From assembly GCA_964427895.1 (NCBI GenBank), contig CAYRUZ010000001.1, forward strand, positions 62,001 to 126,000: a stretch of DNA of 64,000 nucleotides, written 5' to 3'. How positions within the stretch are numbered: the first letter of the stretch is position 1; every line of letters begins with the position of its first letter. Shown here in pieces: positions 27,107-36,543 of this stretch. Position numbers and translations under genes: made by a program. The notes beneath the pieces are model-generated. The model ran no database searches. It was given only the letters and a program-made list of their open reading frames with translations, and was not told the DNA's origin. Source of the stretch: CAYRUZ01 sp964427895 (GTDB lineage Bacteria > Patescibacteriota > Gracilibacteria > Peribacterales > Peribacteraceae).

Positions 27107-27684
27107 TAGAGCGGAAGGGGATCGACCCAGTCGGGCGTTTGGCAGCGGGTGTACCAGGTATCTTCCCACACGGTCCAATCCGGTTCCCACTGGCTCCACC
27201 ACTGATAGTTGGCAGTGCGCTCCGGCATGGGCGGGTCATAGTACGGGTTGGCGAAGTGCAGGTAGGTGCCCGACGCCATGCGCAGCTGGATGCATTTGCG
27301 CTGGAGGTAGCGCTCGCGCACGGGCCAGCGGTCATTGCCGTCGAAGCTGCGGAGCATCGATGTCTCGGCTTCGTTCTGCCACCACGGGAGCGCGGCGAAC
27401 GACAAATCTTTCTTCGGCGTCCATTTGCCATCCTTCCACACGTCGATGCGGCTGGTCATTACGCGCTCCAACGATCCTTGGGAGAACAACCCCCAGTTCT
27501 GCCACTGACTCGTACTCAGAAGGTACGCGCGCGTGTACGGTTCGCTGCCCAGGCGCAGGTCCTGCAGCCACTGGCGCGGATCGCGGTCCGGGATGCACCA
27601 CAGCCCGATAGCCGCCATGTGGTACAGGCAGAAGGAGGCAATCGCAAACTTGGCCAAAGGTTGAGTAAATCGCGAAAAACGCAT
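27106..27684 (-). CDS. membrane-anchored partner of the HTTM protein
   Basis: A 192-aa protein with one N-terminal helix (LAKFAIASFCLYHMAAIGLW) and an outside domain rich in tryptophan (STSQWQNWGLFSQGSLE, ALPWWQNEAE, YQWWSQWEPDW). Proteins with the same WxxFxP-like region are found next to HTTM proteins, which supports a shared role. Its function is unknown. Confidence 0.7.
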   Translation of the reverse strand: MRFSRFTQPLAKFAIASFCLYHMAAIGLWCIPDRDPRQWLQDLRLGSEPYTRAYLLSTSQWQNWGLFSQGSLERVMTSRIDVWKDGKWTPKKDLSFAALPWWQNEAETSMLRSFDGNDRWPVRERYLQRKCIQLRMASGTYLHFANPYYDPPMPERTANYQWWSQWEPDWTVWEDTWYTRCQTPDWVDPLPL

Positions 27685-27686
27685 GT

Positions 27687-28895
27687 TCAGCGAACGGGGC
27701 GCAGCAGGACGATTTCACGTCCCACAAACTGATCGCCGCGGCGGTACGTGAGGCTCTTGTGCCCGTCTTCCAGGTCGATGCCCGGAGGAAGGACCGCCTC
27801 GAAACCTGCGTCGGCGATCGCATCCCATACGCGCTCGAGCCTCTGCGGACCGGTACGCTGGTACCAGACCGGGAAGCTGAGAACGAGAGGAATGTCTTTG
27901 AGGGTCTCCGCTGCGTTCTTGAGGAACGCGATCTCCAGTTTGTCCGCCTCCGCGCGCATGCCCTGCACGTCCTTCACGGTCGGGCGGGACGACAAGGCCG
28001 GTCCGAGCATCGTCTCGGAGACGACGAGGTCCGGTACGTCCTTGAGTGCGAACGGTTTGAGGGCGTCTTGCTTCCATACCTGGCTCTTCACCTCGGATTT
28101 CTTGATGGTGCTCACTTTGCGCAGCCACTCGATGTTCTTCTGGCAACCGGTCACCGCTTTTTCGGATTTGTCGGAGGCGAGCACGTTCCAGCCGCGCGCC
28201 AGGCATTCCAAGGGAATGACGCCCGTTCCGCAGAAGGGGTCGAGCACCGTCAGCTGCTTCTTCGTTTTCTTTTCGTCGGGAAGAAGTGACCAGGCGAAAT
28301 TGATCATCATCTGCGCCAGTTTGGGAGGCAGCAAGCCGGCGCGCGTGTCGCGCACGGGTTTCTCCATATCGCGCAGCGTGTACGCGTCCGCGTCCTGCGC
28401 GGCGATCGTCTTGCCGACGAACAGGAAGTCCTCGTCCCCGAGGATGACGATCTCGCAGCCGCCGCTGCCGTCCGCGATGCCCGTGTCATGGAGCAGCGGA
28501 GTGACGGCCGGCTTGTGTTCGTTGCCCACGTAGCGTGCGCTGCGGCCCGCTTTCTTCAGCGCGTCCTTACATGTGCGGTAGAGATCGCGGATCACACGCG
28601 GCGCAACGCCCGCGCCGCGGAGTGCGAACGTCACCTTGCCTTTTACTCCTTCCGTTTCCGTCACGAGCATCTGCGGGACGTCCCCCAGCGAGGGTTCCGC
28701 TCCGCTGATGTTCTGTGCGAGCAGCATGGTGCCGCCCCAATTTTTCAAATCCTCCGCCGTGAGCGTTCGTGACGTGTTGAAGACCGCGACCGAGCGGGCG
28801 ATGACACGTTGAAGCGTGAAGTCGGGGATGCAGGCGCTCAATTCGGCGATGCTCAGGCGCGGCTGATTGCCCAGGAAGGCGGCGTACTGCGGCAT
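27687..28895 (-). CDS. TRM11-like tRNA guanine N2-methyltransferase family protein
   Basis: A 402-aa protein. The N-terminal half resembles a THUMP-type RNA-binding region (LGNQPRLSIAELSACIPDF). The C-terminal half is a class I SAM methyltransferase with motif I VLDPFCGTGVIPLE near residue 215. TRM11/TrmG10 relatives methylate guanosine 10 of tRNA in the cytosol. The usual catalytic DPPY is replaced by SETMLGP (VVSETMLGPAL), which is unusual. The ATG at 28895 is followed by the typical PQYAAFLGNQPRLS. Confidence 0.8.
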   Translation of the reverse strand: MPQYAAFLGNQPRLSIAELSACIPDFTLQRVIARSVAVFNTSRTLTAEDLKNWGGTMLLAQNISGAEPSLGDVPQMLVTETEGVKGKVTFALRGAGVAPRVIRDLYRTCKDALKKAGRSARYVGNEHKPAVTPLLHDTGIADGSGGCEIVILGDEDFLFVGKTIAAQDADAYTLRDMEKPVRDTRAGLLPPKLAQMMINFAWSLLPDEKKTKKQLTVLDPFCGTGVIPLECLARGWNVLASDKSEKAVTGCQKNIEWLRKVSTIKKSEVKSQVWKQDALKPFALKDVPDLVVSETMLGPALSSRPTVKDVQGMRAEADKLEIAFLKNAAETLKDIPLVLSFPVWYQRTGPQRLERVWDAIADAGFEAVLPPGIDLEDGHKSLTYRRGDQFVGREIVLLRPVR

Positions 28896-28963
28896 GTGCG
28901 CAGAATAGCGCGTCAAACTCCGGACGAAATGCTTTCAGACGGGACACCGACTATCGATGCAAG

Positions 28964-30346
28964 TCAATCGCGCACGGACCGGACCGCTCCGGGCAGCAAT
29001 GCACAGAAGAGAAGAGTGGCGATCGGGGCCAAATGGATGAGTCCACGGCCGTAACCGGTTTGGAACGTCGCCTCCACGGACAGTGACGTGAAGAGATACA
29101 GCGGCAACTGACCGACGAAGAGCAGGATGGTGAATACTGCCAGCGGGCGCAGGCGGCCGAAGGCCTCCGACCGGCGCCACACCAGGAGGATGGGAAGCAG
29201 TAGCGGCAGCAGCATCCAGTTTCCCTCGAAGAACAGCTGCGTGACGATCGCCTCCGGCGCCGCCGACTGCCAGCCGAGACTGAGGCCCGTCACGGCTTTT
29301 GCGTTTCCGAACGTCATGCCGTGAGCCCACTTGTACGTCACCCACGGCACGAGAACCGCGGCAACAATCCAGAAGGCCCACAGTGCCGCGGAGAGATCAC
29401 GGCCGCGTCCCCGCACCAGGAGCAAGATCCACAGGACGGCGATGCCGGGCAGATAGAGCAAAATCGCTTCGTTCTTGGTAAACACGAGCGCTGCCGTCGC
29501 GATCGCCGAAACGCGCAGCAGCGAGGTTCGCGCGTCGCCGTCGTTCGCCTCCGCGAGACACAATGTACTGACGGCTACGAAGAGGAGACTGGCGAGGAAG
29601 ACGTCGGCATAGGTGTTGGTGCCGTGCATCAGCAGTAACGGCAGGCTGACGAGCAGGCACGTGCCGAGGGCCGCCCACCACGCGGTGGTCAGGCGCCGCA
29701 ACGCGCAGAAGAAGAGTCCCAGCAAGCAGACGAACCATGCGAGGTGCACGATGTTCACGAGCGGCTCGCTCCATGTGCCAGCCAAAGTCGCTAGGAAGGA
29801 TTTCGCCAGCGGGACGGCCGGAGGGTACGAGGACACGCCGGTCGGGGCCTGTTCGGGCGTGCTTCCCGGCAGCAGGATTTGCACGGACTGCGTTTCGAAG
29901 AAGACCTTCGCGCGGAAGTTCCAGTTGTCGAGTGAGTCATCCAGGAACGTCGGCGTCAGCACCAAGAAGGTGACGCCCATCGTCACGACCTTCACCGCCG
30001 TCCACGCACCGAGCAGCAGGACGATGACTTTCGCCCACAGGGGAGTCTTGCCCGAATCGGGAAGAACCGGGCCACGGGCGAAGAACGGTCGGTGCAGCAG
30101 CAGGCACAGCAACGTCAGCCCGACAAGGAGGAACGCGCACAGCCAGATCCACACCATCCTCGTGAGCTCAACACCGAGTACATTCGCAAAAAGCGCAACG
30201 AATGGCAAAAGCGCCGAGCCCAGCAGAAAGCCTAAAAGTGCACGTTCCATTCGCGAGAGGACCGGTGTGCGTTCAACGGCGCACAGCGCCAGCCAACCAA
30301 GTGCTGCAAGCAGAGTGAAACCGATGACTGCGGCGAGAATGGTCAT
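28964..30346 (-). CDS. polytopic membrane protein, glycosyltransferase-like
   Basis: A 460-aa protein with 10-12 predicted helices and a large outside loop near residue 125 (LTPTFLDDSLDNWNFRAKVF). An acidic DD in the first outside loop, SSYPPAVPLAKSFLATLAG and FTKNEAILLYLPG fit the GT-C (PMT/ArnT-like) type that uses lipid-linked sugars. The start overlaps the previous gene by 4 nt (ATGA). It probably adds sugars to a surface polymer or protein. Confidence 0.65.
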   Translation of the reverse strand: MTILAAVIGFTLLAALGWLALCAVERTPVLSRMERALLGFLLGSALLPFVALFANVLGVELTRMVWIWLCAFLLVGLTLLCLLLHRPFFARGPVLPDSGKTPLWAKVIVLLLGAWTAVKVVTMGVTFLVLTPTFLDDSLDNWNFRAKVFFETQSVQILLPGSTPEQAPTGVSSYPPAVPLAKSFLATLAGTWSEPLVNIVHLAWFVCLLGLFFCALRRLTTAWWAALGTCLLVSLPLLLMHGTNTYADVFLASLLFVAVSTLCLAEANDGDARTSLLRVSAIATAALVFTKNEAILLYLPGIAVLWILLLVRGRGRDLSAALWAFWIVAAVLVPWVTYKWAHGMTFGNAKAVTGLSLGWQSAAPEAIVTQLFFEGNWMLLPLLLPILLVWRRSEAFGRLRPLAVFTILLFVGQLPLYLFTSLSVEATFQTGYGRGLIHLAPIATLLFCALLPGAVRSVRD

Positions 30347-31470
30347 TGTTCGACGAAGACGAAAGAATAGTCGGATGTTCTGCTCACTTCCTTTCCGCGT
30401 CCGAGGACCGTGCCGTCATCCAGCACGAGAGCGCCCGATTGAGTATGCACATCAGGGCGATGGAAGACGATCCACGTGGTGATGTCATCGGGGAACGGGG
30501 CTTGCTGCACCGGACGCGCGGGGCTCAGGAAGTACTGCGCGTATGGGAAGACGGGGATGCCTTTCGGCGCCAACAACCCGACGGAGTTCTGCCCCGTGGT
30601 AAATGGCGAAGCCGATTCGAGTAGCCCGTAGAGATCTTCCGTTCCGCGCAGGGTGCGTTCCGAGGTCGGACGCTGCACGTAGTTTGACCAATCGGTGCGG
30701 ACGTAGGACAGGAATTCGGCGCCCATGCGCACGTCGAGCAACATCCATGCCGCTGCCGAACCGATGATAAGGCCCAGGAGAGCGCCCGTCGCTATGCGCT
30801 TCTCGCGGATCCACGCTGCCAGCGCGAAGCCGGCGCACATGAGGATGGTGAAGGCATAGATCCAGCGATTACCCGAGTGGGCATACGGAGGAAAGTGATC
30901 GTAGAGTTCATCGATGCCGGTTTCGCTCTTTGCCAGCAGAGGGCCCCACAAGAAATTGATGCTGTGGGCGCGGAACTCGTTGAGCGTCCAGAAGCTGCGC
31001 AGGGAGTGCGACCACCGCTCTGCAGCCGTGTACTGCGTCAGTTCAAGTCCTTCGAGATACAGCGCGCCGCCCTCAGGAAGAGAGAAGCCGATGCGATCGG
31101 TGCGAGGGTCCCATTCCGGCAGGTCGGCCGCTGGGATGTTTGCGACGACCTCTCCCGGTCGCAGGGTGAAGGGGTAGATGTTGAAGTTGCCCTGCTCCTT
31201 GTCCAGGGAATGCCACAGGAATTGCATCTGGGTCGTGTCCGGCACCTGCAAATGCGCCGTGATATCGTGGATGGAAATGGCGCTTGTGACGGGGCGCTCG
31301 ACGATTCCGTCCTTCGCGAAGATCAGCACCGGCTGGCCTCCCACATCGCGCACCTGCACGTTGTGCAACAGCCACAAATTATCCAGGCGCACGTCGACCG
31401 TCTGCTTCGCCGAAGCGGCGACAGGCAGTGCGATGAGCAGGAAGGCGAGAAGCGAGAAACCGCGGCGCAT
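30343..31470 (-). CDS. exported membrane-anchored protein, unknown function
   Basis: A 375-aa protein with signal peptide MRRGFSLLAFLLIALPVAAS and an extracytoplasmic beta-rich domain (VRLDNLWLLHNVQVRDVGGQ). Two helices follow at about 207-225 and 232-255, then a C-terminal outside domain. It is translationally coupled to the GT-C-like gene, so a joint role in glycan assembly is likely. I took the ATG at 31470, which begins the signal peptide. Confidence 0.7.
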   Translation of the reverse strand: MRRGFSLLAFLLIALPVAASAKQTVDVRLDNLWLLHNVQVRDVGGQPVLIFAKDGIVERPVTSAISIHDITAHLQVPDTTQMQFLWHSLDKEQGNFNIYPFTLRPGEVVANIPAADLPEWDPRTDRIGFSLPEGGALYLEGLELTQYTAAERWSHSLRSFWTLNEFRAHSINFLWGPLLAKSETGIDELYDHFPPYAHSGNRWIYAFTILMCAGFALAAWIREKRIATGALLGLIIGSAAAWMLLDVRMGAEFLSYVRTDWSNYVQRPTSERTLRGTEDLYGLLESASPFTTGQNSVGLLAPKGIPVFPYAQYFLSPARPVQQAPFPDDITTWIVFHRPDVHTQSGALVLDDGTVLGRGKEVSRTSDYSFVFVEQ

Positions 31471-31489
31471 CGGAGGCGAGTGTAGCATG

Positions 31490-33295
31490 TCAGGCTGCCT
31501 GTCCGGCGGTTTCGATGTCCGCGGGTCCGCCCGAAACGACCGCCTTGATGCGGCGCACGCCGGCAGAAGAGCTCTCCTCTTTCTGGATCTTGAAGGCGCC
31601 GATCATGCCGGTGCGGGCCACATGCGGGCCGCCGCAGATTTCTTTGCTGAACGATCCGTCGCCGACGACATAGACCTTCACCTCGCTGCCGTATCGGTCG
31701 TCGAAGACGCCGATGGCGCCTTCCGCTTTGGCGCCATCCACCGTCGTGAGGTGGTAGGCCACCGGCAGATCCTTCTGGATCTGCTCGTTCACCAGCCGCT
31801 CCGCTTCCGCGATCTGCTCGGGCGTCATCTTGTCGGGATGGTTGAAGTCGAAGCGCAGGCGCTCGGCCGTGATGTTGCTGCCCTTCTGCTGGATATGCGT
31901 GCCCAGCACCGTGCGCAGCGCGGCATTGAGCAGGTGCGTTGCGGTGTGCAGCTTCGTCGTCTCCGCGCTATGGTCGGCCAGGCCTCCCTTGAATTTCTGC
32001 TCGGCTCCGGCGCGGCTCTTGGCCTGGTGTTCCTCGAACGCTTGCTGGAAACCCGCTTCGTCCACCGTGCGTCCGTCCTCCGCCGCGAGTTCCTTGGTCA
32101 GCTCGATGGGGAAGCCGTAGGTGTCGTAGAGATGGAAGGCCGTCAGACCGTCGATGGGCCCAGAGGTCTTGCGGTAGTGCTTCATTCCTTCCTCCAGCGT
32201 CTTGCTGAACTGCGCCTCCTCTTTCTGCAGCACGTCGACGATCTCCGCCTTCTTCTGGCCGAGGTACCCGTACGCGCCGACGTACTGGTCGATCACTTTG
32301 TGCGCGACGACGGCGACGAACGCCCCCTGTACGCCGAGCGTGCGGCCGTTGCGAATTGCCCGGCGAATGATGCGGCGCAGCACGTAGCCTTGGTCCACGT
32401 TGGACGGCCTCACGCCGTCGGCGATCATGAACGTCGCTGCTTTCAGGTGGTCGGCGATGATGCGGCTGTGGCGGACGTGGTCGGCCGTTTTTCCTGCCTC
32501 AGACGTCAGCTGCCCGATGGTATCCATGATCGGTTTGAAGGAGTCCGTGTCGTACACGCTCTTCACTCCCTGCAGTACGCCGGCCACGCGCTCCAAGCCC
32601 ATGCCGGTATCGACGTTCTGCTGCGCGAGAGGGACGAACGTGCCGTCCGCCTGCTTGTTGTACTGCATGAAGACGTCGTTCCAGATCTCCAGCCAGTTGG
32701 CGTCATCGTTCGCCGGGTTGCTGCCCGCGGGCGGCAGGTCGCTCGGTCCCACCCAGTAGAACATCTCCGTGTCCGGGCCGCAGGGTCCGGTCATGCCGGC
32801 GGGTCCCCACCAGTTCTTGGCCTTGGGCAAAAAGCCGATGCGCTCGCGCGGCACGCCGAGTTTCTCCCAGATGCCGGCCGATTCCTCGTCCTTCGGGGCA
32901 TCGCTGTCTCCCTCGAAACACGTGACGGCGAACTTTGCGAGCGGGATCTCCAGCACCTTCGTGATGAATTCGAAGCTCATCGAGATCGCACCTTCCTTAA
33001 AGTAGTCGCCCAAACTCCAGTTGCCGAGCATCTCGAACATCGTGAGGTGGCTCGCGTCGCCCACTTCGTCGATGTCGCCGGTGCGCACGCAACGCTGCAC
33101 GTCGGTGAGGCGCTTGCCCGCGGGATGCGGTTCGCCGAGGAGGTAGGGGACGAGCGGATGCATGCCCGCTGTGGTAAACAGCACCGTCGGATCGTTCTCC
33201 GGAACGAGCGGTGCGCCGGGAATAACGGCGTGCTGCTTCGATTTGAAAAAGTCGAGGTAGGCTTGGCGGATCTGGTCGGTCGTCAAAGGCTTCAT
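31490..33295 (-). CDS. alaS: alanine--tRNA ligase, short form without C-terminal domain
   Basis: A 601-aa class II synthetase that charges tRNA-Ala. It has the catalytic core (RQAYLDFFKSKQHAVIPGAP, motif 2 DVQRCVRTGDIDEVGDASHL, NVDTGMGLERVAGVLQG) and the tRNA-recognition region with the GVRPSNVDQGYVLRRIIRR string. The editing domain has zinc ligands HTATH (about 455) and CGGPH (about 555). It ends shortly after GVRRIKAVV, so the oligomerising C-Ala/DHHA1 domain of the usual 870-aa enzyme is missing. It is divergent from mprF across 71 bp. Confidence 0.95.
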   Translation of the reverse strand: MKPLTTDQIRQAYLDFFKSKQHAVIPGAPLVPENDPTVLFTTAGMHPLVPYLLGEPHPAGKRLTDVQRCVRTGDIDEVGDASHLTMFEMLGNWSLGDYFKEGAISMSFEFITKVLEIPLAKFAVTCFEGDSDAPKDEESAGIWEKLGVPRERIGFLPKAKNWWGPAGMTGPCGPDTEMFYWVGPSDLPPAGSNPANDDANWLEIWNDVFMQYNKQADGTFVPLAQQNVDTGMGLERVAGVLQGVKSVYDTDSFKPIMDTIGQLTSEAGKTADHVRHSRIIADHLKAATFMIADGVRPSNVDQGYVLRRIIRRAIRNGRTLGVQGAFVAVVAHKVIDQYVGAYGYLGQKKAEIVDVLQKEEAQFSKTLEEGMKHYRKTSGPIDGLTAFHLYDTYGFPIELTKELAAEDGRTVDEAGFQQAFEEHQAKSRAGAEQKFKGGLADHSAETTKLHTATHLLNAALRTVLGTHIQQKGSNITAERLRFDFNHPDKMTPEQIAEAERLVNEQIQKDLPVAYHLTTVDGAKAEGAIGVFDDRYGSEVKVYVVGDGSFSKEICGGPHVARTGMIGAFKIQKEESSSAGVRRIKAVVSGGPADIETAGQAA

Positions 33296-33366
33296 AGCCA
33301 GCGGAGTGTACCATCGGGCCGCCGGGACGCCACGGGACGCCTTTCGCGTGGTAGTATTTGCTCCAC

Positions 33367-35928
33367 ATGTCCTTCGGCTCACCCGTACCGGCCGGAAAAC
33401 GGTGGTTCGACTACATTGGCACAATCGCGGGGCTCGTCCTGCTGGTCCTCGCGCTGTCGGCGCTGCACCACATCGTGCGCGGCTTCCATTGGGTGAGTTT
33501 CGTCAATCAGGCGTCCGCCCTGCACGCGTGGCAGTTCGCGGCGGCGTTGCTGTTCACCTCCATCAGTTACACGACGCTCACCACCTACGACATCATGGCG
33601 TTCCGGTACATCCGGCACCCCATCGAATACCGCAAGATCGCGTTCGCGTCCTTCATCGGGTACGCGTTCAGCAATAACGTGGGCCTCTCGATGCTCTCGG
33701 GAGGATCCGTGCGCTACCGCCTGTACTCCGCCTGGGGCCTCTCGGCCGTGGAAATCACGAAAGTCGTCGCGTTCTGCAGCTATACGTTCGCCCTCGGCAC
33801 GGTGGCCATCACCGGCGTGGTGTTCTCGTTCGACCCGCTGCCGATCCATGTGCTCGGGCTCACCCCGCTCGCCATCCGCGTGCTGGGCGCCATGCTCTTG
33901 GTCGCGCTGGCCGCGTACCTGGCCACCAATGCTGTGCGCAGAGGTCCGCTGCGCATCGCCGGGTGGCAGTTCCGTTTGCCGGGCCTGCAGATGAGTTTGA
34001 TGCAGATTTTCGTCTGCGCGTTCGATCTCACCATGACGGGCACCGTGGTGTACATGCTCCTTCCCACGGGCGTGCACATTCCGTACCTCGGCTTCATCGG
34101 CATCTTTCTCGTCTCCAACGTGCTCGGGCACCTCAGCCAGGTCCCGGGGGGATTGGGCGTGTTCGAGACGACGATGATCTTCCTCCTCTCCGACCACCTG
34201 CCGGTGAACGCGGTGCTGGGAACCCTCCTGCTCTTCCGGTCGATCTATCACGTCTTGCCCCTGCTTCTCGGCATGATCCTGCTCACGGGGCACGAGGCCC
34301 GCGCGCGCAGGACGCGTTTGCACGCCGCGGTGCGCAGCGCGGAGGGATGGTCGCCGTCACTCATGCCGCAGCTGCTCAGCCTAATGGCGTTCATCGGCGG
34401 CGCCGTGCTGTTGTTCTCGGGCGCCGTACCGCCGGTGCAGAGCCGCTTCATCATGCTGCGCTCCGTCGTCGGTCTCCCGGTGATCGAGGTGGCGCACTTC
34501 CTCGGCTCCGCCCTCGGCATGGTGCTGGTGATGATCAGCTTCTCGCTCGAGCGCCGTCTCGCGCAGGCTTACCGCTTCACCGTCTGGCTCCTTTCCATCG
34601 GCGTCGTGCTCACGCTTCTGCGCGGACTGCACTATGAGGAAGCGTTGGTGCTCTCGCTGATTCTTGCGACCTTCGCGATCTCCGGCAGTTACTTCCACCG
34701 CACGTCGTCGGTGCTCAGCGGGCGCGTCAAAGCGGAGCAAGTGGCGATGGTCATCATCGCCGTGTTCGCGTTCTTGTTCCTCGGCTTGTTCTCCTTCCGC
34801 GAAGTCACCTACAGCAATTACCTCTGGGTCCGCTTCTCCGCGTTCGGCGACGCGTCGCGCTTCCTCCGCGCTCTTCTGGGCATCGGCATCGCTGCCGCCG
34901 TCCTCAGCATCGCGCGCTGGCGCCGCGTGCGCGAACCCATTCCCGCCGCGCCCACGCGCCAGGAATTGTTGGCGCTCGCCCCGATCATCAACGCCTCTCC
35001 GCGCGCGCTCACGCTGCTGGCCCTCTCGGGCGACAAGCGCATCCTGCGCGGACCGAACGAAAGCTTCGTGATGTTCGCGCTGGGCAAAGGCACGGCCGTC
35101 GCGCTCGGCGATCCCGTCACCGAGTCCATGGCCGACCGCGCCGAAATGGTGTGGGCGTTCCGCCAGATGTGCGACGACAACGACGTGCAGCCGGTCTTCT
35201 ACGAAGTCGATCAATCCAATCTCCAGCTGTACCTGGACGTCGGCCTCACCATCCTCGCGCTCGGCGAAGAGGCCGTGGTGGAAACGGCCGGCGTCTCGCT
35301 GCAGAAGTCCTCGTTGTACGAGCTGCTCACCGCGCGCCGCAAGCTGGAGGAGCGGGGCGTGGTGATCCGCCGCCACCCCGCGCCCGCGGATGTGCCGCTC
35401 GCCGAGTTGATGCGCCTGCGTGACGACGCGGCGTGGCATGGCGCGGGACGCGGATTCGCCTTCGGTCAACTCACGGACGACTACCTCACGCGTGCGTCGG
35501 TCATCACCGCGCGTACCTCCGAGGGGATGGTCGGCTACATCACCGTCCTGGAGTCCGCCGATCACAGCGACGCCGTCGTCGATCTGCTCCGCATTGATCC
35601 CGCGTACGACCATGTCCTCGTGCGCTCGCTGATGCTCGAGGCACTGCTGCTCGAACGCGAGCGGGGAGTACCGCATTGCAGCTTGGGCATGGCCCCGCTG
35701 CCGGGCATGTCGGTACGCAGTTTCGGTCCCATCTGGGCGCGCATAGGCTCGGTCCTCTATGGACATGGCGAGCAGGTGTATGGCCTGCGCGGACAGCGTC
35801 AGGACAAAGAACCGTTCGAGCCCCAGTGGAAGCCGAAATACCTTGCATCACCCGGCGGTTTCCAGCTTCCGCGAATCCTCACCGATATCGCCCGTCTCAT
35901 TCGTCACAGCGAGCCGCCCGTGGCATGA
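33367..35928 (+). CDS. mprF: aminoacyl-phosphatidylglycerol synthase/flippase (MprF family)
   Basis: An 853-aa bifunctional membrane protein. Residues about 20-520 hold the flippase and other helices, with the family strings GYAFSNNVGLSMLSGGSVRYR and SQVPGGLGVFETTMIFLL. The C-terminal 320 residues are the cytosolic GNAT-like transferase (FALGKGTAVALGDPVTES, MGYI-type FAFGQLTDDYLTR, LGMAPLPGM). It transfers an amino acid from a charged tRNA to phosphatidylglycerol and flips the product, lowering surface charge. The neighbouring alaS suggests alanine. ATG at 33367; a TTG at 33358 is less likely. Confidence 0.93.
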   Translation: MSFGSPVPAGKRWFDYIGTIAGLVLLVLALSALHHIVRGFHWVSFVNQASALHAWQFAAALLFTSISYTTLTTYDIMAFRYIRHPIEYRKIAFASFIGYAFSNNVGLSMLSGGSVRYRLYSAWGLSAVEITKVVAFCSYTFALGTVAITGVVFSFDPLPIHVLGLTPLAIRVLGAMLLVALAAYLATNAVRRGPLRIAGWQFRLPGLQMSLMQIFVCAFDLTMTGTVVYMLLPTGVHIPYLGFIGIFLVSNVLGHLSQVPGGLGVFETTMIFLLSDHLPVNAVLGTLLLFRSIYHVLPLLLGMILLTGHEARARRTRLHAAVRSAEGWSPSLMPQLLSLMAFIGGAVLLFSGAVPPVQSRFIMLRSVVGLPVIEVAHFLGSALGMVLVMISFSLERRLAQAYRFTVWLLSIGVVLTLLRGLHYEEALVLSLILATFAISGSYFHRTSSVLSGRVKAEQVAMVIIAVFAFLFLGLFSFREVTYSNYLWVRFSAFGDASRFLRALLGIGIAAAVLSIARWRRVREPIPAAPTRQELLALAPIINASPRALTLLALSGDKRILRGPNESFVMFALGKGTAVALGDPVTESMADRAEMVWAFRQMCDDNDVQPVFYEVDQSNLQLYLDVGLTILALGEEAVVETAGVSLQKSSLYELLTARRKLEERGVVIRRHPAPADVPLAELMRLRDDAAWHGAGRGFAFGQLTDDYLTRASVITARTSEGMVGYITVLESADHSDAVVDLLRIDPAYDHVLVRSLMLEALLLERERGVPHCSLGMAPLPGMSVRSFGPIWARIGSVLYGHGEQVYGLRGQRQDKEPFEPQWKPKYLASPGGFQLPRILTDIARLIRHSEPPVA

Positions 35929-35958
35929 TTGCCGCGTCCATGCATTCTCCCTCCCCGC

Positions 35959-36483
35959 ATGTTCGAACGGATGAATAATCCCACCTTCCGCGAAGCCACC
36001 ATCGGCGGTCTCGTCGGAGTACCGCCCGTGGAGAAACGCAAGGATGCCGAGGACGACGAACCCGGCACCTGGCAGATTATCGTGCACAAGCGCGTCGAGC
36101 AGCAGATCGATCTGGTGGTGGATTGGGTGGTGGAAGATCTCCGGCTCATTCTCGCGCGCAACGAAGTGCCTCTGCTGGACAAAGACCGCAAGCGCATGCA
36201 CTTGGCCGTTTACGAAGCGGTGGTGAACGCCGCCCGCCACGGCAATCTGGGCAACCCCGAGGGCGCCATCACGGTGCAGTGGGGGCTGGACTCCGCCGCC
36301 AGCGAAATCGGCGTCATTATCGCGGATCAAGGGCGGGGATTCGACGGCGAAAAGGAATTCGATCTCGGGTCGCAGCACGGGCGCGGCATCCTCCTGATGA
36401 AGCATGCGTTTGACGTCGAGCACAAGCCAGGTTTGGGCCGCGTGACCATGCGGAAGAACATCCTCGCAATCAACGCGTGGTAA
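35959..36483 (+). CDS. RsbW-like serine/histidine kinase-type ATPase
   Basis: A 174-aa GHKL ATPase of the anti-sigma-factor kinase type. HLAVYEAVVNAARHGNL is the N-box with its Asn, and IADQGRGFD is the G1 box. HGRGILLMKHAFDV completes the ATP lid. Such kinases bind partner proteins in stress signalling, and no sigma or anti-anti-sigma gene is adjacent. It lies between mprF and a sensor kinase on the same strand. Confidence 0.85.
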   Translation: MFERMNNPTFREATIGGLVGVPPVEKRKDAEDDEPGTWQIIVHKRVEQQIDLVVDWVVEDLRLILARNEVPLLDKDRKRMHLAVYEAVVNAARHGNLGNPEGAITVQWGLDSAASEIGVIIADQGRGFDGEKEFDLGSQHGRGILLMKHAFDVEHKPGLGRVTMRKNILAINAW

Positions 36484-36484
36484 G

Positions 36485-36513
36485 GTGACAAACGCCCGGG
36501 AAAATGCTAGAAT
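36485..36513 (+). promoter_or_regulatory. promoter of the sensor kinase gene
   Basis: GTGACA (36485-36490), 17-nt spacer ending TGC, then TAGAAT (36508-36513): an extended -10 element. A leader of about 24 nt precedes the GTG start. Confidence 0.6.
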
Positions 36514-36543
36514 AAATCGATACAAACACGCTCTTCCATCGAC

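Noticed and set aside
25712..27109. Long plus-strand open frame opposite the HTTM protein
   Set aside because: Low-complexity E/R/H/Q composition typical of an antisense shadow in GC-rich DNA, and it overlaps tRNA-Asn.
31178..33496. Long open frame (772 codons) on the plus strand opposite alaS
   Set aside because: It mirrors the alaS codons and is rich in R, H, A and D with no family resemblance; alaS has full catalytic motifs.
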